Origin: Candidatus Daviesbacteria bacterium RIFCSPHIGHO2_12_FULL_37_16
GTDB taxonomy: Bacteria > Patescibacteriota > Microgenomatia > Daviesbacterales > UBA10151
Length of the DNA stretch: 52,849 nt
Assembly (NCBI GenBank): GCA_001776785.1
Contig: MFDF01000008.1
Span: forward strand, 167,097-219,945
Reading direction: 5' to 3'
Made by a program: the position numbers and the translations under genes. Numbering within the stretch: position 1 is the stretch's first letter; each line of letters starts with the position of its first letter. Shown one piece after another: positions 42,641 through 49,978 of the stretch. The notes under the pieces were generated by a model. The model was given only the letters and a program-made list of their open reading frames with translations, ran no database searches and was not told where the DNA came from.

Positions 42641-42657
42641 CACTTCCGATGTGTCAA
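42641..42657. repeat. 17-bp transposon-flanking repeat, copy 2
   Basis: CACTTCCGATGTGTCAA, identical to 41949-41965, in the same orientation. Its complement provides TTGACA as the -35 of the transposase promoter. Confidence 0.8.
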
Positions 42658-42684
42658 GTAGATGAAATTCTAACAATCATTGCA

Positions 42685-42690
42685 TATAAT
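42685..42690 (+). promoter_or_regulatory. -10 element of the penicillin-binding protein gene
   Basis: TATAAT eight bases before ATG 42699; no Shine-Dalgarno sequence, so probably leaderless. Confidence 0.55.
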
Positions 42691-42698
42691 TAATACAT

Positions 42699-45266
42699 AT
42701 GCCTTTAAGACGTATAAGGCCCAGTGCTGATTATTCAGATATAAAAAAAGTAAAATTTTTAAAAAGACTTTCCACCTTAGGTTTGACAGGGTTATTCGTA
42801 GGGCTGGTGGGACTTATCATACTTATTATCTTCTTCTTCACCCAGGTCCCCTCTCCAGAGGATTTACAAAACCGCTCAGTTGCCCAATCCACCAAAATCT
42901 ATGACAGGAATGGTGAACTTTTATATGATATCTTCCAAAACCAAAACAGGACCCCTGTAAAATTATCAGATGTACCTGAGGTAGTTAAAAAAGCAACTAT
43001 TGCAATAGAAGATAAGGATTTTTACAAACACCAGGGTTTTGATGTTTTTGGTATTGTTAGATCTTTTTATAAATTAATTATTTCAAGAAGGATTGAAGGT
43101 GGAGGCTCTACTCTCACCCAGCAGCTTGTAAAAAATGCCCTATTAACTTCAGACCAATCCATAATTAGAAAAATTAAAGAGCTTATCTTAGCCATAGAAG
43201 TTGAAAGAACCTACACCAAAGACCAAATTTTGGAAATGTACTTAAATGAGATCCCTTATGGGGGTACTGCTTATGGTATAGAAGCTGCCTCAAATTTATA
43301 CTTTGGAAAACATGCAAGTGAACTAAGTTTAGCAGAAGCCTCACTTTTAGCAGGGCTTCCTCAAAGACCATCAGTTTACTCACCTTATGGTACCCATCCT
43401 GAGCTCGCCAAAGAGCGCCAGGAAGCAGTCCTAAGAAGGATGGTGGAAGATGGTTATATTAAAAAGGATGATGCAGATCTGGCTAAAAATCAGCCCCTAA
43501 CATACAGGACCGCCCAAAATGAAGTTGGATTTAAAGCCCCCCACTTTGTATTGTATGTTAAACAAAAATTAATTGAACAATATGGTGATAAATTAGTTGA
43601 ACAAGGAGGGTTAAAAGTAACAACCACACTTGATTATAAACTCCAGGAAGAATCCCAAAAGATTGTTAAAGATGAGATTGACAAGATCTCCAAATACACA
43701 GTAGGTAATGGTGCTGCGGTAGTTTTGGACCCAAAAACAGGCCAAATCCTGAGTATGGTTGGATCTAAAGATTACTTTGGAAAATCAACCCCGGAAGGTT
43801 GTACAGAAGGGAAAACTTGTTTATTTGAACCAAATGTCAATGTAGCGCTAGGTCTAAGACAGCCTGGTTCTGCCACCAAGCCAATAACCTATTCGGCAGG
43901 TATGATTAAAGGTTTTACTGCATCCCAAGTCCTTGTGGATGTAAAAACAGAGTTTCCTGGAGGAAACAAACCAAGCTATATTCCCGTTAACTATGATGGC
44001 CAATTTAGAGGCCCAGTCCAGGTAAGATATGCCCTGGGTAATTCCTACAATATCCCTGCAGTTAAAATGCTGGCTTTAGTAGGTGTTAAAAATGTCATGG
44101 ATTTAGGCTACAGGATGGGTTTAACAACCTGGGAACCAACTGAAGAAAATGTAAACAATGCAGGGCTTTCTCTTACTTTAGGAGGAAGGGAAGTAAAACT
44201 TTTGGATTTAACCTCAGCTTTTGGGGTTTTAGCTAATAAAGGCCAAAGGCAGGAACCAATCTCCATCTTAAAAGTTACAGACTCCAAAGGTAAAGACCTT
44301 TTTGAATATAAGCAAACTTCTGGTACTAAGGTTTTAGATGAGGGAATTGCTTTTATAATCTCAAACATTCTTTCTGACAATGGTGCCCGTTCTGCTGCCT
44401 TTGGTTCAAACTCAATCCTAAATGTCCCTGGAAAAACAGTTTCAGTAAAAACTGGTACAACTGATGAAAAAAGGGATAACTGGACGGTAGGTTACACCCC
44501 AAGCTTTGTAGTTGGAGTTTGGGTAGGAAATAATAATAATGAGGTAATGAACCCTGCAATTGCATCAGGTGTTACAGGAGCTTCACCAATCTGGCAAAAG
44601 ATCATGGTTGTTGCTCTGCGGGGCAAGCAGGATGAAAAACCCAGCCAGCCTGATGGAGTTACTCTGACTGATGTTGATGGTCTAATGGGTGGTAAGCCCA
44701 AAGATGGCTCCCCAACCAGAAAAGAGTTTTTCTTAAAAGGATCCGAGCCCTCAAATGTTTCATCAGCCTACCAGAGACTAAAAACCTGCAAATCAAATCC
44801 CCACCGCCAGGCAAATGATGGTGAAGATTTAGAGGAAAGGGATGTAATATTGCTAAAAGAGGATGACCCAACTGGTGCTAACAAATGGCAGGCAGGGATT
44901 GATAACTGGGTTTTGACAGCCCCTGATGCCCGCTTTGTAGGTGATGCTAAGGGCTGCAGTGGTATTCCAGGTTTTGCAGGCGGCGGCGGAGGTGGCTCAT
45001 CTCCAATTTCCATTGTGAATGTTTCAAACGGTGCAAATGTGCCAAGGATTTTTGATGTTTTGGCATCAACCAACTCCCCTAATGGTGTTAAAAGAGTTGT
45101 CTGGAGTATAGATAGTGTCCAAAAGGCTTCCCAAACAGGTGAACCATTTGCACTTCATGTAGAATTTCCTCCAGGTGATGGTGGATCCCACACAATTTCA
45201 GCAGAACTTGAAGACAACAATGGAGCCAAATTTTCAACCTCAATAGGTGTGACAGTTGCTCTTTAG
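42699..45266 (+). CDS. Class A penicillin-binding protein (PBP1A-like)
   Basis: 855 residues. A cytoplasmic basic start and transmembrane helix (LGLTGLFVGLVGLIILIIFFF) precede a GT51 glycosyltransferase domain with EDKDFYKHQGFD (~104) and GGGSTLTQQLVKN. The transpeptidase domain has SxxK at S391 (SATK), SYN (NSYNIPAVKML) and KTGT at K584. The last ~80 residues form an Ig-like domain after a glycine-rich linker (GGGGGGSS). It polymerises and crosslinks peptidoglycan outside the membrane. Divergent from the transposase, and ended by a good terminator. Confidence 0.95.
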   Translation: MPLRRIRPSADYSDIKKVKFLKRLSTLGLTGLFVGLVGLIILIIFFFTQVPSPEDLQNRSVAQSTKIYDRNGELLYDIFQNQNRTPVKLSDVPEVVKKATIAIEDKDFYKHQGFDVFGIVRSFYKLIISRRIEGGGSTLTQQLVKNALLTSDQSIIRKIKELILAIEVERTYTKDQILEMYLNEIPYGGTAYGIEAASNLYFGKHASELSLAEASLLAGLPQRPSVYSPYGTHPELAKERQEAVLRRMVEDGYIKKDDADLAKNQPLTYRTAQNEVGFKAPHFVLYVKQKLIEQYGDKLVEQGGLKVTTTLDYKLQEESQKIVKDEIDKISKYTVGNGAAVVLDPKTGQILSMVGSKDYFGKSTPEGCTEGKTCLFEPNVNVALGLRQPGSATKPITYSAGMIKGFTASQVLVDVKTEFPGGNKPSYIPVNYDGQFRGPVQVRYALGNSYNIPAVKMLALVGVKNVMDLGYRMGLTTWEPTEENVNNAGLSLTLGGREVKLLDLTSAFGVLANKGQRQEPISILKVTDSKGKDLFEYKQTSGTKVLDEGIAFIISNILSDNGARSAAFGSNSILNVPGKTVSVKTGTTDEKRDNWTVGYTPSFVVGVWVGNNNNEVMNPAIASGVTGASPIWQKIMVVALRGKQDEKPSQPDGVTLTDVDGLMGGKPKDGSPTRKEFFLKGSEPSNVSSAYQRLKTCKSNPHRQANDGEDLEERDVILLKEDDPTGANKWQAGIDNWVLTAPDARFVGDAKGCSGIPGFAGGGGGGSSPISIVNVSNGANVPRIFDVLASTNSPNGVKRVVWSIDSVQKASQTGEPFALHVEFPPGDGGSHTISAELEDNNGAKFSTSIGVTVAL

Positions 45267-45311
45267 ATTAGTATGTTGCTATTCTTACACAGGTTTGCTA
45301 CTATCTGTTCT

Positions 45312-45334
45312 ACCTGCCAGTAGGCAGGTTTTTT
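45312..45334 (+). terminator. Intrinsic terminator after the penicillin-binding protein
   Basis: ACCTGCC (45312-45318), loop AGTA, GGCAGGT (45323-45329), then a T-run through 45334. The cleanest intrinsic terminator in the window. Confidence 0.85.
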
Positions 45335-45340
45335 AATATT

Positions 45341-45757
45341 ATGAGTCCAGAAAGAAAAGTCAGCAGAAAAAGAGAAGTTATAAAAACCCCAGAGACTGGT
45401 CCTCAGCCAGCTCCTAAAATAAGAAGAATTCATGATGATGTATTAGATATTTTAAAAGGAAAATCTCCTGAAGCTGCTTATGATCATCTTGTAGCTGAGG
45501 TAATAACCAAAAGATCTTTGCATGATTACAGAAATTATGCTCCAGTAAGAATTGCAACATATTGGTTGCAGGCTAGATTAGGTAGAAGAACAGAGAAAGA
45601 AGCTATGAATAAAACACTCCAATACTTGGACCGCCTAGAACACAAGGATCGTGAGATTTTTGAGGCAATAACAGCGAAGGATCTCAGAACTACTGCTACT
45701 CCAATTACAGAAATAAGACATGCAATTTTACCTTATGATCCTTCTAAAAGAAGATAA
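45341..45757 (+). CDS. Unrecognised helical protein, 138 aa
   Basis: 138 residues. A basic, Pro-rich N-terminus (SPERKVSRKREVIKTPETG) leads to a helical domain (DDVLDILKGKSPEAAYDHLVAEV, LGRRTEKEAMNKTLQYLDRL). No cysteine, no membrane segment. ATG is only six bases past the T-run of the terminator, so its promoter must overlap the terminator or it is read by leakage. Possibly nucleic-acid binding from its charge. No family recognised. Confidence 0.6.
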   Translation: MSPERKVSRKREVIKTPETGPQPAPKIRRIHDDVLDILKGKSPEAAYDHLVAEVITKRSLHDYRNYAPVRIATYWLQARLGRRTEKEAMNKTLQYLDRLEHKDREIFEAITAKDLRTTATPITEIRHAILPYDPSKRR

Positions 45758-45784
45758 TAATATTAATTACAATACACGGCAGTA

Positions 45785-47494
45785 TTAAAGTTTAATCACA
45801 AACTCTAATATCCCTACTCTTTTTCCAACTCCAAAATTATCAGCAATCCTTGGATGGATTTCTGCAATTACTCCTATAATCTGGCCATCTTTAGATAAAG
45901 ATATAGCTTTAGTTGGATGAAAGAGTAGTTTGCCAATTCCTTGAGGTTTCTCCTGTTTTATCTCTACATCTAACTTTAACCCCTTAAAAATCTGCAGTAT
46001 CTGCAAAACAGTATTCTCAGTGCCATCTGAAATTAAAATAGCCAGTCTGTATTCTTCTTTGGGCTTATCACCCTCTTGTACTATAAAAACCTTACCCATC
46101 TCAAAGACAGCAACATCTTTAATATTTTGCCTTAAATTTTTATCAGCAGCTTCTAGCAAATTTGGCCAAAGGTCCATCCTTAGATATTCAGTTTCTTGGG
46201 AAATTGGGTTTTGGATTTTTACTAAATGTTTTAAATTATCCTCCTCTAAAAATCCTAAACTTCTTAAAACTTTTGTAGAATAATAAGGGTAAGTCTGAAC
46301 TTCAGTTAATCCAAGCCCTGCTAATTTAACCTTTAAATTATAAAGTGTTTGAAAAAATTTCTGGTCAATTTTTTCTGGCAGCACCCCTTCTAAAGGCCTG
46401 GCATTAATATTTTCATAACCATACATCCTGGCTACCTCTTCAATTAAATCCTCCTCAATATCCACATCCAGCCTAAAATAAGGAGGTGTTACAACCCAGC
46501 CAGGTTTTCCTTCTTGAGTTGCCTGCTTTTCTAATTTAAATCCAAGCTTTGTCAAATAGGTCTCCACCTGGTCTTTGTCTAAATTAACTCCAACTAAACT
46601 ATGGATTTTTGGTAGACCCAAAGGAATTTTTCTTTCCTGTTCTTCTAAGTCACCCTCAATTGTTAATCCAGTCAACTTCCCTCCCAAACTTTCATACATC
46701 CTAATTGCGCCGTCAAGAGCCTGATAAAGCTTCTTTTTAGTTAAACCATGATAAAATCTCTTTGAAGCTTCTGAATTAAGCCCCAACCTGGTTGCAGTTT
46801 TTCTTAAATTTTTTGGATTAAATATTGCAGCTTCCAGTAAAATAGTTGTTGTAGAATCTGATACTTCACTATTTTTACCACCCATAATTCCCGCTATGCC
46901 TAAAACTTTTTTTGGATCTGTAATTAGAAGGTCAGTATTTGAAAATTTTCTCTTTTTTCCATCCAAAGTCTCAAGTTCTTCTCCTTCTTTTGCAGTCCTA
47001 ACAACTATCTTCTCTCCTTCCACCGCTGAAGCATCAAAAGCATGTAAGGGCTGTCCATATTCAACCATTACCAAATTTGTGACATCGGCCACATTATTTA
47101 TACTTCTTATACCTGAGTCTGAAAGTTTTTTTACCCAATTGTTATCAGATGGCTCAACCTTTAATCCTTCAATTTTGGCAATGCAATAGATTGGAGCTAA
47201 ATCTTCATCTTCAACATTAACACCAACTTCATTTAAACTTTTATCAACCCAGATAAATTCAGCTGTATCTTTTTCTTCAAATTTTAATTTTGACTGTGTT
47301 ATTGCTACTACTTCAAAGGCCACTCCTCTTAAAGATAAAAGATCAGCCCTGTTGTAGCCCTTCATATCAAGCTCAATAAAATCGGGGGTTACCTCTTTTA
47401 TTCCAATAGTGCGCAAAGGTAAAAGCCGTACAAGCTCGTCATCAGAAATATTTAAATCAACAAGTTCTTTAAGCCAGTTTTTAGATACTTTCAT
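45785..47494 (-). CDS. pheT: Phenylalanyl-tRNA synthetase beta subunit, minimal form
   Basis: 569 residues, against about 800 in most bacteria. Recognisable parts are the N-terminal VSKNWLKELVDL, the B3/B4 region (ADVTNLVMVEYGQPLHAFDA), the B5 region and the catalytic-like core ending in VGILEFVIKL. The OB-fold tRNA-binding domain that normally follows residue ~40 is missing, as is the C-terminal ferredoxin-like anticodon-binding domain. The B3/B4 editing module is kept. Follows pheS by 16 bp on the minus strand. Confidence 0.93.
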   Translation of the reverse strand: MKVSKNWLKELVDLNISDDELVRLLPLRTIGIKEVTPDFIELDMKGYNRADLLSLRGVAFEVVAITQSKLKFEEKDTAEFIWVDKSLNEVGVNVEDEDLAPIYCIAKIEGLKVEPSDNNWVKKLSDSGIRSINNVADVTNLVMVEYGQPLHAFDASAVEGEKIVVRTAKEGEELETLDGKKRKFSNTDLLITDPKKVLGIAGIMGGKNSEVSDSTTTILLEAAIFNPKNLRKTATRLGLNSEASKRFYHGLTKKKLYQALDGAIRMYESLGGKLTGLTIEGDLEEQERKIPLGLPKIHSLVGVNLDKDQVETYLTKLGFKLEKQATQEGKPGWVVTPPYFRLDVDIEEDLIEEVARMYGYENINARPLEGVLPEKIDQKFFQTLYNLKVKLAGLGLTEVQTYPYYSTKVLRSLGFLEEDNLKHLVKIQNPISQETEYLRMDLWPNLLEAADKNLRQNIKDVAVFEMGKVFIVQEGDKPKEEYRLAILISDGTENTVLQILQIFKGLKLDVEIKQEKPQGIGKLLFHPTKAISLSKDGQIIGVIAEIHPRIADNFGVGKRVGILEFVIKL

Positions 47495-47510
47495 AGTAAT
47501 TCACTATTTA

Positions 47511-48551
47511 CTAAAATTTCTGAAGAAACTTCAGGTCTCCGGACATCAAAAGCCTAATATCTTCAATTTGATTTTGCAGCATCACCATCCTGGCTGGCCC
47601 AAATCCCCAGGCTAGACCAGAATATTTGTATGGATCCAGTCCTGCCATCTTTAAAACAAAAGGATGTACCATCCCAGCTCCAGCCAGCTCCAGCCATCCA
47701 ATCCCCCCACACACTTTGCACCCTTTTCCTTTACAAAACAAACATAGCCCATCAACACCTGCTCCAGGCTCTACAAAAGGATAATATTTAGGTCTCATCC
47801 TAACTTTTATTTCTGGACCAAAAACTTGTTTTAATAAATACTCTGATAGATACTGCAAATTAGCCATGCTTACTTCTTTATCTATATAAATTAAATCAAA
47901 TTGGTCAAAGGTATGTTCATGTCTTGCATCTAAATTCTCATACCTAAAACACCTGCCTATATTTACAAGCCTTATGGGTGGTTTAAATTTTTTCATTGCC
48001 CTGTTTTGAAAATTAGTTGTGTGTGTCCTCAAAAGCAAATTCCCCTCTTTCCTTTCCCCTTTCCCCTCAATATATAAAGTATCCCACATATCCCTGGCTG
48101 GGTGGCCTTCAGGTATATTTAAAGCTTCAAAATTATTATACTCATCATCAATTTCAGGGGATTCAAATTGCTGGAAGCCAATACTCCTAAATAACTCCAC
48201 AATCTGCTGCTCAAACTGGGTTAAGGGATGAAGATGTCCACTCCTTTTTGGTAATTCAACTTTTGCATTAATGTCAAAAGATTCTTTTTCAATCTCTTTA
48301 TAACTCTCTTCCTTAACTTCCTGACGCTTTACCCTTATCTTTTCCTCAAGCTCCTGCTTTGTTTTATTAAACAAAGGCCCAACCTCTTTTAACTCCTCTT
48401 TAGAAACCCCTTTAAAATGCTTTGGTAGTTCAGTAATAACTCCATTTTTTCCAAAAAGCTCCAAAAAAATCTCATCAATTTTTTTTAGGCTGCCAGCATC
48501 CTCAATTTCTTTTAAAAATTTAACTTTAATTTCTGAAATTTTTTCCTGCAT
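47511..48551 (-). CDS. pheS: Phenylalanyl-tRNA synthetase alpha subunit with zinc-ribbon insert
   Basis: 346 residues. Class II motifs include HPARDMWDTLYIE, LLRTHTTNFQNRAM, IGRCFRYENLDARHEHTFDQFD and the C-terminal GLAWGFGPARMVML. A CxxC-x4-CxxC insert (CLFCKGKGCKVC) lies in the catalytic domain where most bacterial PheS have a short loop. It probably binds zinc. The N-terminal coiled coil (~90 residues) is present. First of the pheST pair. Confidence 0.95.
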   Translation of the reverse strand: MQEKISEIKVKFLKEIEDAGSLKKIDEIFLELFGKNGVITELPKHFKGVSKEELKEVGPLFNKTKQELEEKIRVKRQEVKEESYKEIEKESFDINAKVELPKRSGHLHPLTQFEQQIVELFRSIGFQQFESPEIDDEYNNFEALNIPEGHPARDMWDTLYIEGKGERKEGNLLLRTHTTNFQNRAMKKFKPPIRLVNIGRCFRYENLDARHEHTFDQFDLIYIDKEVSMANLQYLSEYLLKQVFGPEIKVRMRPKYYPFVEPGAGVDGLCLFCKGKGCKVCGGIGWLELAGAGMVHPFVLKMAGLDPYKYSGLAWGFGPARMVMLQNQIEDIRLLMSGDLKFLQKF

Positions 48552-48585
48552 TTAGCTCAAATTCTAACAGAAGAGGGATATTTAT

Positions 48586-48933
48586 TTAAGAGGTTACTTG
48601 TGAGACTATCTTTTTGAAATCTTCTGGATGGTTTACTGCCAGTTCTGCCAGCATTTTTCTGTCTAGATTAATATTTTTTATCTTGAGTCCAGAGATAAAT
48701 TTTGAATAGCTTAAACCTTCTGCCCTAACAGCATTTCCAAGCTGGATAATCCAAAGGGATCTCATATCCCTTTTTTTCTGTTTTCTGCCGGCAAAAGCGT
48801 AAGCTCCAGCATGAAGTACAGACTCTTTAGCCCTTCTTACAAGTTTTGACCTTGAACCTATATAGCCTTTAGCTAAATTTAATAATTTTTTATGTTTATG
48901 ATGTGAGGTTACACCTCTTTTAATTCTTGCCAA
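48586..48933 (-). CDS. rplT: 50S ribosomal protein L20
   Basis: 115 residues, with the L20 pattern ARIKRGVTSHHKHKKLLNLAKGY at the start and SYSKFISGLKIKNINLDRKMLAELA at the end. Start codon TTG at 48933, preceded by AAAGGAAG. A hairpin region (48965-49035) lies upstream. It is in the infC-rpmI-(small ORF)-rplT order on the minus strand. Confidence 0.95.
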   Translation of the reverse strand: MARIKRGVTSHHKHKKLLNLAKGYIGSRSKLVRRAKESVLHAGAYAFAGRKQKKRDMRSLWIIQLGNAVRAEGLSYSKFISGLKIKNINLDRKMLAELAVNHPEDFKKIVSQVTS

Positions 48934-48964
48934 GTTTTTAAAACTTCCTTTCTTTTTCTAATAA

Positions 48965-49035
48965 TTGCCTTTGTTTTAAAAAGGCAAGGTTTTGCGAGCA
49001 CGAGTTATAATTTTTCATAACGAAGTGCGAAGCAA
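48965..49035 (-). other. Structured leader upstream of rplT
   Basis: Two hairpins are visible. TTGCCTTT (48965-48972) pairs with AAAGGCAA (48980-48987). A larger imperfect stem runs 48992-49035 (TTGC...GCAA ends with GTTAT/ATAAC inside). L20 often represses its own operon by binding leader RNA, so an autoregulatory role is possible. It may also be another dispersed repeat. Confidence 0.4.
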
Positions 49036-49039
49036 GTCC

Positions 49040-49186
49040 TTATTCTTTTATTTTCCTTTCTAAACTATTAAATACTTTTATAATTTCTTTCTGCCAGCCT
49101 TTAATCTGCAATACTGCCTCTGTCTCTTTCTTTCTCTTTTTTGGGGCAGAAGTTTTTTTAAAAACTCTCTTACCTTTACTACTCAT
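49040..49186 (-). CDS. Small basic protein between rpmI and rplT, 48 aa
   Basis: ATG 49186 to TAA 49040. It starts three bases after the rpmI stop, so it is in the same operon. The N-terminus is Lys/Arg-rich (SSKGKRVFKKTSAPKKRKK), and the C-terminal half is an amphipathic helix (LQIKGWQKEIIKVFNSLERKIKE). Such a charged small protein could bind rRNA. The infC-rpmI-rplT operon usually has no gene here. Not recognised. Confidence 0.5.
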   Translation of the reverse strand: MSSKGKRVFKKTSAPKKRKKETEAVLQIKGWQKEIIKVFNSLERKIKE

Positions 49187-49189
49187 TCT

Positions 49190-49402
49190 CTAAATCCCCA
49201 ATAGTCTTTTTACAGATCTAAGCTGAGTCTTTGATACTAAAACAGGCCTTGCATGTCTCCTCAGTGCACTTTTAGATTTATGCCTTCTTAAATGGCCTGA
49301 CCTTAACTGATGAGATCGCATGACCTTACCAGTACCTGTTATTTTAATCCTTTTAATTAAGGACTTATGTGTTTTCTGCTTGATGCGCTTAGCTTTCTTC
49401 AT
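49190..49402 (-). CDS. rpmI: 50S ribosomal protein L35
   Basis: 70 residues from ATG 49402 (MKKAKRIKQKTHKSLIKRIK). An in-frame start at 49429 is possible, but AAGGTGGA lies before 49402 and the protein then begins like other L35. The conserved ITGTGKVMRSHQLRSGHLRRHKS is present. It overlaps the infC 3' end by 14 bp. Confidence 0.92.
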   Translation of the reverse strand: MKKAKRIKQKTHKSLIKRIKITGTGKVMRSHQLRSGHLRRHKSKSALRRHARPVLVSKTQLRSVKRLLGI

Positions 49403-49943
49403 GGTTTTGTCCACCTTTTCCTTTACCAATTATAACTGTTATGCTTCTTCCCTCCATTTTTGGATCCCGTTCAACTGTAATTTTTTCTCCCATTGTTTCA
49501 AAGATCTTATTTAAAAGCTGAAACCCAAGTTCTGTATGGGCCATCTCCCTGCCTCTAAATTTAACCCTAAACATTATTTTATCCCCATCCTCTAAAAACT
49601 CTTCTGCCCTCTTAAGCCTTACATTTAAATCATGCTCTGCAATTCTTGGTGAAAGCCAAATTTCTTTTAGTTCAACCTCCCTGGCATTCTTCCTGGCAGC
49701 CTGTTCTCTCTTGCTTTCCTCATACAAAAACTTTTTAAAATCTAAAATTTTTGCTACTGGAGGTTTAGCTAAAGGTGCAATCTCTATTAAATCAAGTCCA
49801 GCCTCAATTGCTTTGGACAGGGCTTCACTTTTAGATATTTCACCTAAATTATTACCATCTTGATCAATTACACGCAAGCTTGGAGCTTGAATATTTTGGT
49901 TTAAACGGTAATATTTTCCTCTTTTTTGCTGTGGCCTAGCTAT
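49389..49943 (-). CDS. infC: Translation initiation factor IF-3, predicted AUA start
   Basis: 184 residues if started at ATA 49943. No ATG, GTG or TTG exists between the in-frame stop TAA (49949) and TTG 49877. The TTG would remove KYYRLNQNIQAPSLRVID, which is the conserved IF-3 N-terminal segment. GGAGG at 49957-49953 lies exactly 9 nt before the ATA. The rest is standard: DLIEIAPLAKPPVAKILDFKKF, the linker, and the C-domain VKFRGREMAHTELG and ITVIIGKGKG. IF-3 checks start codons and represses its own mRNA through a poor start codon, as with AUU in Escherichia coli. Confidence 0.9.
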   Translation of the reverse strand: MARPQQKRGKYYRLNQNIQAPSLRVIDQDGNNLGEISKSEALSKAIEAGLDLIEIAPLAKPPVAKILDFKKFLYEESKREQAARKNAREVELKEIWLSPRIAEHDLNVRLKRAEEFLEDGDKIMFRVKFRGREMAHTELGFQLLNKIFETMGEKITVERDPKMEGRSITVIIGKGKGGQNHEES

Positions 49944-49957
49944 CTTTTAATACCTCC
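49941..49957 (-). promoter_or_regulatory. Ribosome binding site and ATA start of infC
   Basis: GGAGG (49957-49953), nine-base spacer, ATA (49943-49941). No standard start codon is available in the frame at a useful distance. Confidence 0.8.
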
Positions 49958-49978
49958 AAGTTGTAAATGATACCAGAT

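Larger units (their letters stand above)
41949..42657 (-). mobile_element. IS200/RAYT-like single-gene element
   Basis: A Y1 transposase gene enclosed by two identical 17-bp repeats, CACTTCCGATGTGTCAA, with a related palindrome inside the gene (42168-42183). The total length of about 0.7 kb fits a REP-associated tyrosine transposase unit. No terminal inverted repeats are present, as usual for HUH enzymes. Confidence 0.7.

Noticed and set aside
48995-49035. CRISPR repeat or tRNA-like element upstream of rplT
   Set aside because: Only one copy, no T-arm or anticodon features.
49389-49877. infC starting at TTG 49877
   Set aside because: It would remove the conserved N-terminal segment (RLNQNIQAP) and has no Shine-Dalgarno, whereas ATA 49943 has GGAGG at nine bases.
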